From CAZBWP01 sp964630265 (lineage in GTDB: Bacteria > Pseudomonadota > Alphaproteobacteria > Rhodospirillales > Defluviicoccaceae), in assembly GCA_964630265.1 (NCBI GenBank), contig CAZVRW010000027.1, positions 1-36,540 on the forward strand: 36,540 nucleotides of DNA, in the 5' to 3' direction. Under the pieces are notes generated by a model. The model was not told where the DNA came from and ran no database searches. It worked only from the letters and a program-made list of their open reading frames with translations. The translations under genes and the position numbers were made by a program. Below, piece by piece: positions 17,770 to 24,353 of the stretch; the stretch's first letter is position 1, and every line of letters begins with the position of its first letter.

Positions 17770-17785
17770 GAATCGGTCGTGATTC
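17770..17785. promoter_or_regulatory. Pair of GANTC sites in the fliI-ctrA intergenic region
   Basis: GAATC (17770-17774) and GATTC (17781-17785) lie 6 bp apart. GANTC is the recognition sequence of the alphaproteobacterial cell-cycle methyltransferase CcrM. In Caulobacter a GANTC site in the ctrA P1 promoter ties transcription to replication. The two sites are certain; a regulatory role is inference. Confidence 0.45.
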
Positions 17786-17877
17786 TGCGTTTTTGCTACA
17801 CGTGATACGAGAAAAATCAACGCTATGACACTTTTTGCTTGCACTCCATACGGGGGATCTTTACAACCCGTCTTGGG

Positions 17878-17892
17878 TTAAGAAAGCTTTAT
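17878..17892 (+). promoter_or_regulatory. CtrA-box-like site upstream of ctrA
   Basis: The sequence is TTAA-GAAAGCT-TTAT, one mismatch from TTAA-N7-TTAA, ending 20 bp before the ctrA ATG and containing the palindrome AAAGCTTT. So close to the start codon, it could mediate autorepression or lie over a leader-proximal promoter. It also lies 164 bp or more upstream of divergent fliI. Confidence 0.5.
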
Positions 17893-17912
17893 GGACAAAC
17901 AGAGGTTGTGCC

Positions 17913-18626
17913 ATGCGTGTCCTGCTGATCGAAGATGATCCGACCACGGCGCAGGCCATCGAACTCATGCTCAGCAAAGAAGGCATGGTGGTTGACGCGA
18001 CCGACCTGGGCGAAGACGGCTATGAACTCGCCAAGATCTACGACTACGACATCATCCTGCTCGACCTGATGCTGCCGGACATCGAGGGCTACGAGGTGCT
18101 GCGGCGGATCCGCCGCTCGCGCCTGCATACGCCGGTGCTGATCCTCTCGGGCATCGATGCCTGCGAGAACAAGATCAAGGGACTGCGCAACGGCGCCGAC
18201 GACTATCTCACCAAGCCCTTCATCCGCGAAGAGTTGGTGGCGCGGATCCATGCCATCGTTCGCCGCTCCAAGGGGCATGCGCAGTCGCTGATCCGCACCG
18301 GTCGAATGGTGGTCGACGTGGCCGCCCGTTCGGTGGAGATCGACGGCGGCCCGGTCCATCTGACCGGCAAGGAATACGGCATGATCGAACTCCTGAGCCT
18401 GCGCAAAGGCACGACGCTGACCAAGGAGATGTTCCTCAATCATCTCTACGGCGGCATGGACGAGCCGGAGCTGAAGATCGTCGATGTCTTCATCTGCAAG
18501 CTGCGCAAGAAGCTGATGGCCGCGACGGGTGGCGAAAGCTACATCGAGACGGTCTGGGGGCGTGGCTACGTGTTGCGCGATCCGGTGAAGGAGACCGCGA
18601 CCGCCGCATCGCGGGCGGCCGCCTGA
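17913..18626 (+). CDS. ctrA: Cell-cycle response regulator CtrA
   Basis: The protein is 237 aa. The receiver domain begins MRVLLIEDDPTTAQAIELML with the acidic pair at 8-9, phospho-acceptor Asp51 in IILLDLMLPDIEGYEVLRRIR, and Lys101 in YLTKPF. The OmpR-type winged helix includes VHLTGKEYGMIELLSLRKGTTLTKEMFLNHLYGGMDEPELKIVDVFICKLRKKL, which is near-diagnostic for CtrA. The C-terminus ends in Ala-Ala-Ala, compatible with the ClpXP degron known for Caulobacter CtrA. AGAGG lies 7 nt before the ATG. CtrA controls flagellar, chemotaxis and division genes; in Rhodospirillales it is mostly a motility regulator, as I recall. Its partners SciP (3752) and ChpT (18988) are in this window. Confidence 0.97.
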   Translation: MRVLLIEDDPTTAQAIELMLSKEGMVVDATDLGEDGYELAKIYDYDIILLDLMLPDIEGYEVLRRIRRSRLHTPVLILSGIDACENKIKGLRNGADDYLTKPFIREELVARIHAIVRRSKGHAQSLIRTGRMVVDVAARSVEIDGGPVHLTGKEYGMIELLSLRKGTTLTKEMFLNHLYGGMDEPELKIVDVFICKLRKKLMAATGGESYIETVWGRGYVLRDPVKETATAASRAAA

Positions 18627-18806
18627 GATGCGCTCGTCGGGCGGCCGATGGCGTGCGCGCGCGGCGCCGCCACCGCGCGCCGGCGGGCGGGTCCGCGTCA
18701 GACGGGACGCACAAGACTGCACGGCGACAACGACCTTTACCGCTCCGTAACGATCCTGGCTCATGCTCGGGGTGCATATCGCGCCCCGATCCCGGAGGAA
18801 GCCCCG

Positions 18807-18968
18807 ATGAAAGCACGCGTTGCGTACTCAGGCCCCTCGCATGTCGAACCCGAAAACCTCGACGAATGGCTGCTGGCCCTCGACGAGTTCTCCAACCCGG
18901 ACGATCTCGACGATACCGACGAGCTGCGCCCGGCGGTCGCCGACCCGGCGCGCCAGCCGCTCGACTGA
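18807..18968 (+). CDS. Small acidic hypothetical protein, 53 aa
   Basis: I do not recognise this protein. The start ATG has a strong GGAGGAA sequence 7 nt upstream, which argues for a real gene. The sequence is a short N-terminus (MKARVAYSGPSHVEPENL) followed by a strongly acidic stretch (DEWLLALDEFSNPDDLDDTDEL) and a Pro/Ala tail. There is no signal peptide or membrane segment. It lies 180 bp after ctrA and converges on chpT, 19 bp away. The 180-bp gap shows no clear gene. A regulatory link to CtrA/ChpT is only suggested by position. Confidence 0.6.
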   Translation: MKARVAYSGPSHVEPENLDEWLLALDEFSNPDDLDDTDELRPAVADPARQPLD

Positions 18969-18987
18969 CCGGCCGGCAGCCGCCGCC

Positions 18988-19623
18988 TCAGGCGTCGGCC
19001 GACGCCCCGGCGCGGATGCACAGCCGATCCGCGGCTGGCATCGCGACGGACAGGCGGATGCCCAGCGCCTCGGCGAGCCGGCGCGCATAGAAGGCGTGCG
19101 CGGCCGGCGCCGTCACCGCCCTGACACGAACGGTCGGGTCCATGGCTTGGCGCAGCGCCTCGGGCAGCGCCACGTCGCCACCCGTGGCCTCGCAGACGAC
19201 CTCACCCGGAGCCGGTGACGCGACGACGTCCAGCCGGATGTGACCGCCGCGCGGCAGCAAGCCGGCGGCGAGCAGCACCACACTCAACAGCAGCCGTCCG
19301 AAGTCGGCGCCGACGACTTCGTGGGCCGAATCGTCGGGCCAGTCGAGGATGAGCTTGCTGCCGTCGAGATAGTCGACGGCGAGCGCGCGGGCCTTGGCCA
19401 GCGGCATCTGCGGGCGCCCCCCCGAGAGCCCGAAGGCGGCGCGATAAAGCGCGAGACCGCGGCCGAGCCGCCGACTGCTCGCCGCCAGAAGCGCGCGGGT
19501 GGCGGCATCGCCGGCGGTATCCTCCAGCAATTCCAGACCGTTGGCGACCGCGCCCGCCGGTCCGGCCAGGTCGTGGCAGAGGCGCGAGCAGAGCAGCTGC
19601 GCCAGCCTGAGATCGTCGGCCAC
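18988..19623 (-). CDS. chpT: Histidine phosphotransferase ChpT
   Basis: The protein is 211 aa if it starts at GTG 19623. ChpT is a dimeric phosphotransferase that passes phosphate from CckA to CtrA and CpdR. The N-terminal helix contains LCSRLCHDLAGPAGAVANGLELL with phospho-accepting His17, the ChpT/histidine-kinase DHp-like motif. The rest is a degenerate HATPase-like fold (DFGRLLLSVVLLAAGLLPRGGHIRLDVV) that does not bind ATP in the family. The C-terminus HAFYARRLAEALG matches the family. GTG 19623 is preferred for the GGGAG 9 nt upstream; the frame stays open to an ATG at 19692 that has no Shine-Dalgarno match. It lies about 360 bp from ctrA, on the opposite strand. Confidence 0.87.
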   Translation of the reverse strand: MADDLRLAQLLCSRLCHDLAGPAGAVANGLELLEDTAGDAATRALLAASSRRLGRGLALYRAAFGLSGGRPQMPLAKARALAVDYLDGSKLILDWPDDSAHEVVGADFGRLLLSVVLLAAGLLPRGGHIRLDVVASPAPGEVVCEATGGDVALPEALRQAMDPTVRVRAVTAPAAHAFYARRLAEALGIRLSVAMPAADRLCIRAGASADA

Positions 19624-19698
19624 GGTGTTTTGCTCCCGGTGCTGATGGCGGGCCGCCAAGCTGATTAGCCCACATGAGGTAGCCGTATACATTGGTTA

Positions 19699-19712
19699 TA
19701 CCCATTTGGGTA
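19699..19712. promoter_or_regulatory. Palindrome TACCC-ATTT-GGGTA in the chpT/RTX promoter region
   Basis: The perfect inverted repeat TACCC-ATTT-GGGTA lies in a short AT-rich patch between the divergent chpT and RTX gene. A closely similar site (ACCCAT-AC-GGGTA) occurs at 32965-32977 in another promoter region. It is a candidate operator; no known regulator is assigned. Confidence 0.4.
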
Positions 19713-19814
19713 ATACTTTGGTAAGGAGAGGTTGCTTGTCTGGGATGAAGGGGCCCGTGCCCGGTCCACGCCGCTGACGGCGCCGGCCGGGATGGGCCGA
19801 CGGAGCCATCCGCC

Positions 19815-22045
19815 ATGACGCCCCGCGACGCCGCTTCGCCGAACACCTCCCCGCCACCGCCCAACAGCGGCGCCGCCGGCCCCGACACGCCGCTCGCCTC
19901 GCCGGCCGCACCGGCCGCATGGACCCCCGCGTTCGCTGCCACATTGGCCCATGCACCGGCCGGGACGATCGTCCTCGCCGAAGGGGCGGTGACCATCGTT
20001 CGCGCCGACGGCACGCGCGAGGTCGCCGCGCCCGGCCACGCCCTGTCGGTCGGCGACCGCCTGGAAACGGGCGACGCCGGCGGGATCACGCTGCGCTTCG
20101 TCGACGACAGCCTTGTGGTCCTCGGACCGGGCGGCAGCCTCGCCATCGACGGGTTCGCCTTCGACCCCCAACTCCCCGACGGCCAGATCCACCTGAACCT
20201 GGCGGCCGGGACGGCGCTCGTCATCGCCGGCGGCATCAACCGCCTCGCGGCGTCGGCGATGGTGGTGACGACGCCGCAATCGGCCGAGGTGATCGACGGC
20301 CCCGGCATGGCGATCGCCGTGCTGCCGGCGGCCGACGGCGGCGCCGAGGTGCATGTCGTGCCGTTCGACGGCATCGACGGGCCGGATTGGGCGCTGCCGT
20401 GGACCTGCCGCGACCTGCCGCTCTTCGACGCCATGTTCGCCGGCGGAGCAACCGGCGGCGGCGGCGGCGCCACGCTGCATCCGACCGGTCTGCTGGACGA
20501 CAAGGTGCTGGATGAGGTGCTGGACGGGCTGGATACCCTCGCCGCGGCCTGCGGCGACGACCCCGTGCTACTGACCGGCCTCGCGCTCGCCGCGGCGGCG
20601 GACGACGCGGTGGCGGACGACGGCCTCGGGGACGTCATCATCGTGAGCGGACCGTCCGTGGACGCCGGCGACCCGACCTCCGGCCACGGCTTTCCTGACG
20701 ACGGCCAGCCGCGCGTCGTGACTGTCGCCGACCTCGATCCGGACAGCGGCCTCGATCCGGATAGCGGGCGCGGTGGCGGCACGGGAACGAGCGACGGCGC
20801 CAACTCCGGCCCGCCCCTTGGCGGCGGTACCGACCCGGACATGATCGGCGGCAGCAGCGGCAACGCCGGGACCGTCCCCGTGCCGCCGCCCACCGATCCG
20901 GGCAACGGTGCCCCGGACGGCCTGCTGCTGATCGGCACGCCAGCCCCCGACTCGCTGTTCGGTGGCGCCGGCGACGACCTGATTTTCGGCCGGGCCAGCG
21001 ACGACGCCATCTGGGGCGATGGCGGCAACGACACGATTCATGGCGAGGGCGGGAACGACCTGCTGATCGGCGGCGCCGGTGACGATGTCTTCGCCGTCAA
21101 GGGCTACGGCCAGGGCCTCGATGCCATCGACGGCGGCGCCGGCTTCGATGTCATTCGCGGCAGCGAGGTTCGCGACATCTTCCTGGTCGCCAGCGATCTC
21201 GCCAACTGGATCGGCATCGAACGCGTCGACGGCGGCGGCGGCGACGACCTGATCCTCGGCTCCAGCGGCGACGATCTTTTCGACCTCGCCGCGCCCGGGG
21301 CGCCCGAGATCGTCAACATCGACCTGATCGACGGCGGCGGCGGCAACGACACCATCATCGGCACCGCCGGCGACGACGTGCTCGCCGGCGGCACCGGCGA
21401 CGACCTGCTGATCGGCGGCGCCGGCGACGACGTCTTCGCCGTCAAGGGGTATGGTCAGGGCCTCGATGCCATCGACGGCGGCGCCGGCTCCGATGTCATC
21501 CGCGGCAGCGAGGTTCGCGACATCTTTGCGGTCGCCAACGGTCTCGCCAACTGGATCGGCATCGAACGCGTCGACGGCGGCGGCGGCGACGACCTGNNNN
21601 NNNNNNNNNNNNNNNNNNNNNNNNNNNNNNNNNNNNNNNNNNNNNNNNNNNNNNNNNNNNNNNNNNNNNNNNNNNNNNNNNNNNNNNNNNNNNNNNCATC
21701 ATCGGCACCGCCGCCAGTGACACGATCGCCGGCGGCACCGGCGACGACGTCCTGATCGGCGATGGCGGCGACGATCTGGTGATCGGTGGATGGGGCGCCG
21801 ACCTGTTCGTCGTGGCCGCCGGTGACGGCTTCGATCGCATCGCCGACTTCCAGGTCAACGACGCGCTGCGCTTCGCGGGGTTCGCCATGGCCGACATGCT
21901 CGCCCCGGCCGTGGTCGGCAACGACCTGGTGATCGGCGCGGAAAACGCCTCGGGACGGGTCGATGTGGCCTTGGACGGCTTGGCCGCCGCCGGCTACACC
22001 CTGAGCGGCGACGCCACCGGCGTGGTCCTGACGGTCGACGCCTGA
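19815..22045 (+). CDS. FecR-domain/RTX calcium-binding exported protein, interrupted by assembly gap
   Basis: A Pro/Ala-rich N-terminus is followed by a FecR-like domain at about residues 50-185 (VTIVRADGTREVAAPGHALSVGDRLETGDAGGITLRFVDDSL). A Gly/Asp/Pro-rich linker leads into RTX-type GGxGxD nonapeptides (GGAGDDLIFGRASDDAIWGDGGNDTIHGEGGNDLLIGG) that bind calcium outside the cell. Two 115-residue units follow, then the gap, then more RTX repeats and a C-terminal part (DLFVVAAGDGFDRIADFQVNDALRF) like type I secretion substrates. No cleavable signal peptide is seen, which fits type I secretion; no secretion genes are nearby. The frame changes across the 100 Ns, an artefact of the arbitrary gap size. 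With a 101-nt gap the protein is 743 aa. The function could be adhesin or surface protein; this is unproven. Confidence 0.8.
21057..21745 (+). repeat. 345-bp near-identical tandem repeat inside the RTX gene
   Basis: Copy 1 is 21057-21401 and copy 2 runs from 21402 to 21745 including the 100-N gap. The period is 345 bp (115 codons) and each copy encodes LLIGGAGDDVFAVKGYGQGLDAIDGGAG, then the GSEVRDIF, WIGIERVDGGGGDDL and DGGGGNDTIIGTA blocks. The copies differ at few positions, which points to recent duplication and explains the assembly break. Confidence 0.9.
21597..21696. other. Assembly gap (100 Ns)
   Basis: Exactly 100 unresolved bases, the conventional placeholder length. The flanking reading frames require the true gap to be 2 modulo 3. 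Alignment with copy 1 of the repeat (21252-21352) predicts 101 nt, or 101 plus a multiple of 345 if copies were collapsed. Confidence 0.99.
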
Positions 22046-22055
22046 CCAATGGATC

Positions 22056-22080
22056 AGGCCCCATCACTCGGACGGGGCCT
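22056..22080 (+). terminator. Terminator-like hairpin after the RTX gene
   Basis: AGGCCCC (22056-22062) pairs with GGGGCCT (22074-22080) across an 11-nt loop, 10 bp after the RTX stop. A run of C, not T, follows, so it is an imperfect intrinsic terminator. Confidence 0.5.
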
Positions 22081-22115
22081 TCCCCCCCCTGAAGACGACT
22101 TCAGAAGTCTTTCAG

Positions 22116-22135
22116 ATCGCGAGCGGTCCCGCGAT
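22116..22135 (-). terminator. Hairpin after the Cache-domain gene
   Basis: ATCGCG and CGCGAT pair across an 8-nt loop, starting 5 bp beyond the stop of the minus-strand Cache gene. A further inverted repeat, CTGAAG-ACGA-CTTCAG (22089-22104), lies beside it. There is no strong T-tract. Confidence 0.4.
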
Positions 22136-22140
22136 ACCAG

Positions 22141-22581
22141 CTATTTGTAGAAGCCGACGGCGCAGATCTGGTCGCCGATCTTCGTGACATAGGCGATCTT
22201 CTCGACGGGCTCGGTCTCGCCCGGTCGCGGCCACATGTAGGACACTTCGGCGACCGAGCCTTCGGCGGCTTCAGCGTAAATTTCCTCGCCGAAGGCCTTG
22301 TCGGTCTTGTCCTTGAGTCCCTTCAAATTCATGGCACGCACGTTTTCACTCGGATGGGCCGAAAAGCTGCCATCCGCGTTGCCGCAGTACGGATAGAGAT
22401 CCCGGTCCTTGATCTCTCCGGCATTGATCTTCGCAATCGTGCCCGCCTCGTCGGCTTGCATCATGGTGACGGTTTGTTCGAGCATCGCCTTCGCTTCTTC
22501 GGGAGTTCCGAAATCAGCGGACAGTGCCGTGCCGGCGGCGAGAGCCAGGGAAAGAGTCAAGGGTAGTGCCAAAGAACGCAT
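22141..22581 (-). CDS. Secreted single-Cache-domain protein
   Basis: The protein is 146 aa with a clear signal peptide (MRSLALPLTLSLALAAGTALSA, cut about residue 22). It is followed by a compact domain resembling the single Cache_2 fold: GTPEEAKAMLEQTVTMMQAD, then YPYCGNADGSFSAHPSENVRAMNLKGLKDKTDKAFGEEIY, and MWPRPGETEPVEKIAYVTKIGDQICAVGFYK. Such Cache domains sense small molecules, usually fused to receptors; here the domain stands alone and should be periplasmic. The two Cys residues may form a disulfide. The ATG at 22581 has GGGAG about 9 nt upstream; the frame is open further up to 22740 but that part lacks protein character. GC content is visibly lower than in the flagellar or tam genes. 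Confidence 0.8.
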   Translation of the reverse strand: MRSLALPLTLSLALAAGTALSADFGTPEEAKAMLEQTVTMMQADEAGTIAKINAGEIKDRDLYPYCGNADGSFSAHPSENVRAMNLKGLKDKTDKAFGEEIYAEAAEGSVAEVSYMWPRPGETEPVEKIAYVTKIGDQICAVGFYK

Positions 22582-22701
22582 GTCGTTTTCTCCCGGATGA
22601 TCAAGATAGGACTTGGACAGGGATTCCCCCGATGCTTGAATGACACGCATCACGGGAACCTGGATGCCGTTCACCTTCGAGGTGTCTCGTTGGCCGGCAT
22701 T

Positions 22702-22729
22702 TGACATTGAAACAATGAGGCAAATGTCA
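22702..22729. promoter_or_regulatory. Nested inverted repeats upstream of the Cache gene
   Basis: TGACATT (22702-22708) and AATGTCA (22723-22729) form an inverted repeat with a 14-bp spacer, and CATTG-AAA-CAATG (22705-22717) is nested in its left part. It lies about 120-150 bp before the Cache start, where a dimeric regulator could bind. No known operator is recognised. Confidence 0.35.
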
Positions 22730-22752
22730 GCCCGAGACAAGGACTGTTGCTC

Positions 22753-22802
22753 GTGGTTCGATGCTGACGGATGAGGCCCATCCGTCAGCTGAATCGAACC
22801 AC
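22753..22802. repeat. Bulged 21-bp hairpin H1 (intergenic)
   Basis: The outer arm GTGGTTCGAT (22753-22762) pairs with ATCGAACCAC (22793-22802). The inner arm GCTGACGGATG (22763-22773) pairs with CATCCGTCAGC (22779-22789) around the loop AGGCC. A 3-nt bulge (TGA, 22790-22792) separates the two arms on the right side. All 21 pairs are perfect. It lies between the Cache gene and hsp20 with no T-tract. With H2 it forms a facing pair, like REP/BIME elements in layout. Confidence 0.85.
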
Positions 22803-22819
22803 CAGATTAATAGTTAAGT

Positions 22820-22865
22820 GGATCGACCGATCTGGCGCTTGGGCACCAAGCGTCAGATCCGATCC
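22820..22865. repeat. Bulged 19-bp hairpin H2 (intergenic), mirror of H1
   Basis: The outer arm GGATCG (22820-22825) pairs with CGATCC (22860-22865). The inner arm GATCTGGCGCTTG (22829-22841) pairs with CAAGCGTCAGATC (22847-22859) with one G-T pair, around the loop GGCAC. The 3-nt bulge (ACC, 22826-22828) is on the left side, opposite to H1. H1 and H2 both have a 5-nt loop and share CTGACG in one arm when H2 is read on the minus strand. They are 17 bp apart. Confidence 0.85.
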
Positions 22866-22884
22866 TTTAGCGCGGCATCATGGC

Positions 22885-22912
22885 AAAAAAAGGGCCGGCG
22901 AATACCGGCCCC
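22885..22912 (-). terminator. Intrinsic terminator of hsp20
   Basis: Read on the minus strand, a GGGCCGG/CCGGCCC stem of 7 bp with a 6-nt loop is followed by seven T (22885-22891). It lies 23 bp beyond the hsp20 stop and is the clearest rho-independent terminator in the window. Confidence 0.9.
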
Positions 22913-22934
22913 TTCGCTCAGCGAGCGGGCGTCC

Positions 22935-23504
22935 TCACGCCGCTGCCTTGGCTCCCTCCCCGGCCTTCTTTTCCGCCGCGGGCTTCTCGAGGCTCGGCGT
23001 GCCGCTCACCGGAATCTTCCGAAGCTTCGCCTCGGCCTTCGGATCCTTCGGCAGAACAACGGTCAACACGCCGTTCTTGAAGCTGGCTTCGACCTTGTCC
23101 GCGAGGATCGGCAGACCGATCGGCAAGGTCCGCCGGAACGCGCCGTAGCTCCGCTCCATGGTCCGGACGCCCTCTTCCGTGGCTTCATGCTCGGCCGTCT
23201 TCTCACCGCTGATGGTGAGGCTGTCCTCGCCGAGCAGGATCTCGACGTCCTTCTCTTCCAAGCCCGGAAGCTCAGCCGTCACCAGGATCCGGTGCTCGTC
23301 CTCGGTCACGTCGACCTGCGGCGACACGAAGCCGCGACTACGGCCCAATCCACCGAAGCTCGACCAGTCGACACCGCGCATCACCTCGTCGAACATCCGG
23401 TCCATTTCGCGCTGCATAGCGAAAATCGGATGCTCGAAAGCACGCCGTTCAGGAGCGAGGTCGCGCCCGCGACTCCACGGGATCAGATCACGAATGGTCA
23501 ACAT
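22935..23504 (-). CDS. Small heat shock protein, Hsp20/alpha-crystallin family
   Basis: The protein is 189 aa. The N-terminal arm (MLTIRDLIPWSRGRD, then FEHPIFAMQREMDRMFDEVMRG) is typical of class A/C bacterial Hsp20s. The alpha-crystallin domain spans about residues 60-155 (VDVTEDEHRILVTAELPGLEEKDVEILLGEDSLTISGEK, FRRTLPIGLPILADKVEASFKNGVLTVVLPK). An IPV motif in the tail (KLRKIPVSG) fits the IxI/V motif that links dimers into oligomers. A longer-than-usual Ala/Lys/Glu tail follows. Hsp20s are ATP-independent holdases for unfolding proteins. AGGAGGT lies 6 nt before the ATG. A promoter at 23626-23654 and a T-tract terminator define it as a single-gene unit. Confidence 0.95.
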   Translation of the reverse strand: MLTIRDLIPWSRGRDLAPERRAFEHPIFAMQREMDRMFDEVMRGVDWSSFGGLGRSRGFVSPQVDVTEDEHRILVTAELPGLEEKDVEILLGEDSLTISGEKTAEHEATEEGVRTMERSYGAFRRTLPIGLPILADKVEASFKNGVLTVVLPKDPKAEAKLRKIPVSGTPSLEKPAAEKKAGEGAKAAA

Positions 23505-23625
23505 TGCTGCACCTCCTATGCCAATCCGAACGGGCCGCCGGATGGCCAGCCCGCTCCCGTTGCATCCAACCGCCGGCGCAGAGCACCGACGGCGCCGGTC
23601 CCGTACTCGGCTACCGACACCAGTT

Positions 23626-23654
23626 ATACTAATAACTTATGTATAATATGTCAA
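23626..23654 (-). promoter_or_regulatory. Promoter of hsp20
   Basis: On the minus strand TTGACA (23649-23654) and TAGTAT (23626-23631) are separated by 17 bp, an excellent sigma-70-like spacing, inside a conspicuous AT-rich patch. The base before TTGACA is C, so CTTGAC also fits the -35 of alphaproteobacterial heat-shock (RpoH) promoters. The implied leader is about 110 nt. Confidence 0.65.
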
Positions 23655-23655
23655 G

Positions 23656-23682
23656 GCCCGAACCGCCGGGGCGCCTTCGGGC
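23656..23682. other. Inverted repeat upstream of the hsp20 promoter
   Basis: GCCCGAA (23656-23662) and TTCGGGC (23676-23682) pair across a 13-nt loop immediately upstream of the hsp20 -35 element. It may be an operator or a weak terminator for the minus-strand MobA-like gene that ends at 23784; no T-tract supports termination. The rest of 23683-23783 shows no gene. Confidence 0.35.
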
Positions 23683-23783
23683 TCGCTGCAATTGCGCTTT
23701 TTCAACAATATGTTAGCGTTCTGCACGAAAGTCAGAGGTGATATGTCGTGACCGCAATGCACGGCAGCCGCGCGCATCCCGGG

Positions 23784-24335
23784 TCAGGGCATGCCCGGCG
23801 CCGCGGGATCGATCGCGACCGTGGCGATGCCGGCGTCAGCCGTCCAGCGGGCGAGCGCCTCGGCCGGGTCGCGGGCCAGCGCGCGCTGCAGCCGCCGCTG
23901 TCCTGCCACCGGGTAGAAGCCGAAGCCGAAGTCCGGACGGCCGTTGCGAAGCCAACAGGCCATGTCGGCGCGCCCGCCGCTCACCGCCGCGGCGAGCCGC
24001 GTGGCCAGGCCGGCGGGCGGATCGGGCACGACTCCGCGGATCGTCAGCAGCCAGGCGGTTTCCGCCGCACGGGCCTGAGTCCAGGCCAGCCCCGCCAGGA
24101 TACAGCCGGCGAGGCCCCTGCCCGGCGCCACCGTCAGCACCGGCAGGCCGAAGCCGCCAAGACCGCCGGCGGCGTCGCCCTCGACCGCCAGCGCCCACTC
24201 CGGCGCCTGTGGCTCGGCCGCGGCGATGGCTCGCGCCACGACGGCCGGGTCGGCTCCTGCGGCGTCCGTCACCACGATCACACCGAGCCACGGTCGCGGC
24301 ACCGCCGATGGGGCACTCCGGATGATGCAAACCAT
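23784..24335 (-). CDS. MobA-like protein lacking the canonical nucleotidyltransferase signature
   Basis: The protein is 183 aa. From about residue 65 its order of motifs follows MobA (molybdenum cofactor guanylyltransferase): LPVLTVAPGRGLAGCILAGLAW, then TAWLLTIRGVVPDPPAGLATRL, ADMACWLRNGRPDFGFGFYPVAGQRRLQRAL and ARWTADAGIATVAID. The N-terminal GG-x-S-x-RMG-x-DK loop that binds GTP is missing, and the metal-binding Asp of the usual GDxP segment is replaced (RGVVPDP). It therefore looks catalytically dead or altered. It lies 18 nt after tamB on the same strand. Resemblance is from memory and moderate; a general NTP-transferase-fold protein is the alternative. Confidence 0.6.
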   Translation of the reverse strand: MVCIIRSAPSAVPRPWLGVIVVTDAAGADPAVVARAIAAAEPQAPEWALAVEGDAAGGLGGFGLPVLTVAPGRGLAGCILAGLAWTQARAAETAWLLTIRGVVPDPPAGLATRLAAAVSGGRADMACWLRNGRPDFGFGFYPVAGQRRLQRALARDPAEALARWTADAGIATVAIDPAAPGMP

Positions 24336-24353
24336 GGACTGTTCGTCCGCCGA

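Noticed and set aside
21697..22045. Separate small RTX gene or pseudogene after the gap
   Set aside because: The frame shift is explained by the arbitrary 100-N gap; the repeat period and frame agree with one continuous gene if the gap is 101 nt.
22753..22802. tRNA or tRNA remnant, because of the GGTTCGAT T-arm-like sequence
   Set aside because: The sequence is part of one long stem; no acceptor, D or anticodon arms can be drawn.
23505..23625. ROSE-type RNA thermometer in the hsp20 leader
   Set aside because: The leader of about 110 nt would suit one, but I could not find a segment near the start that clearly pairs with AGGAGGT in the ROSE manner. An RNA folding run would decide it.
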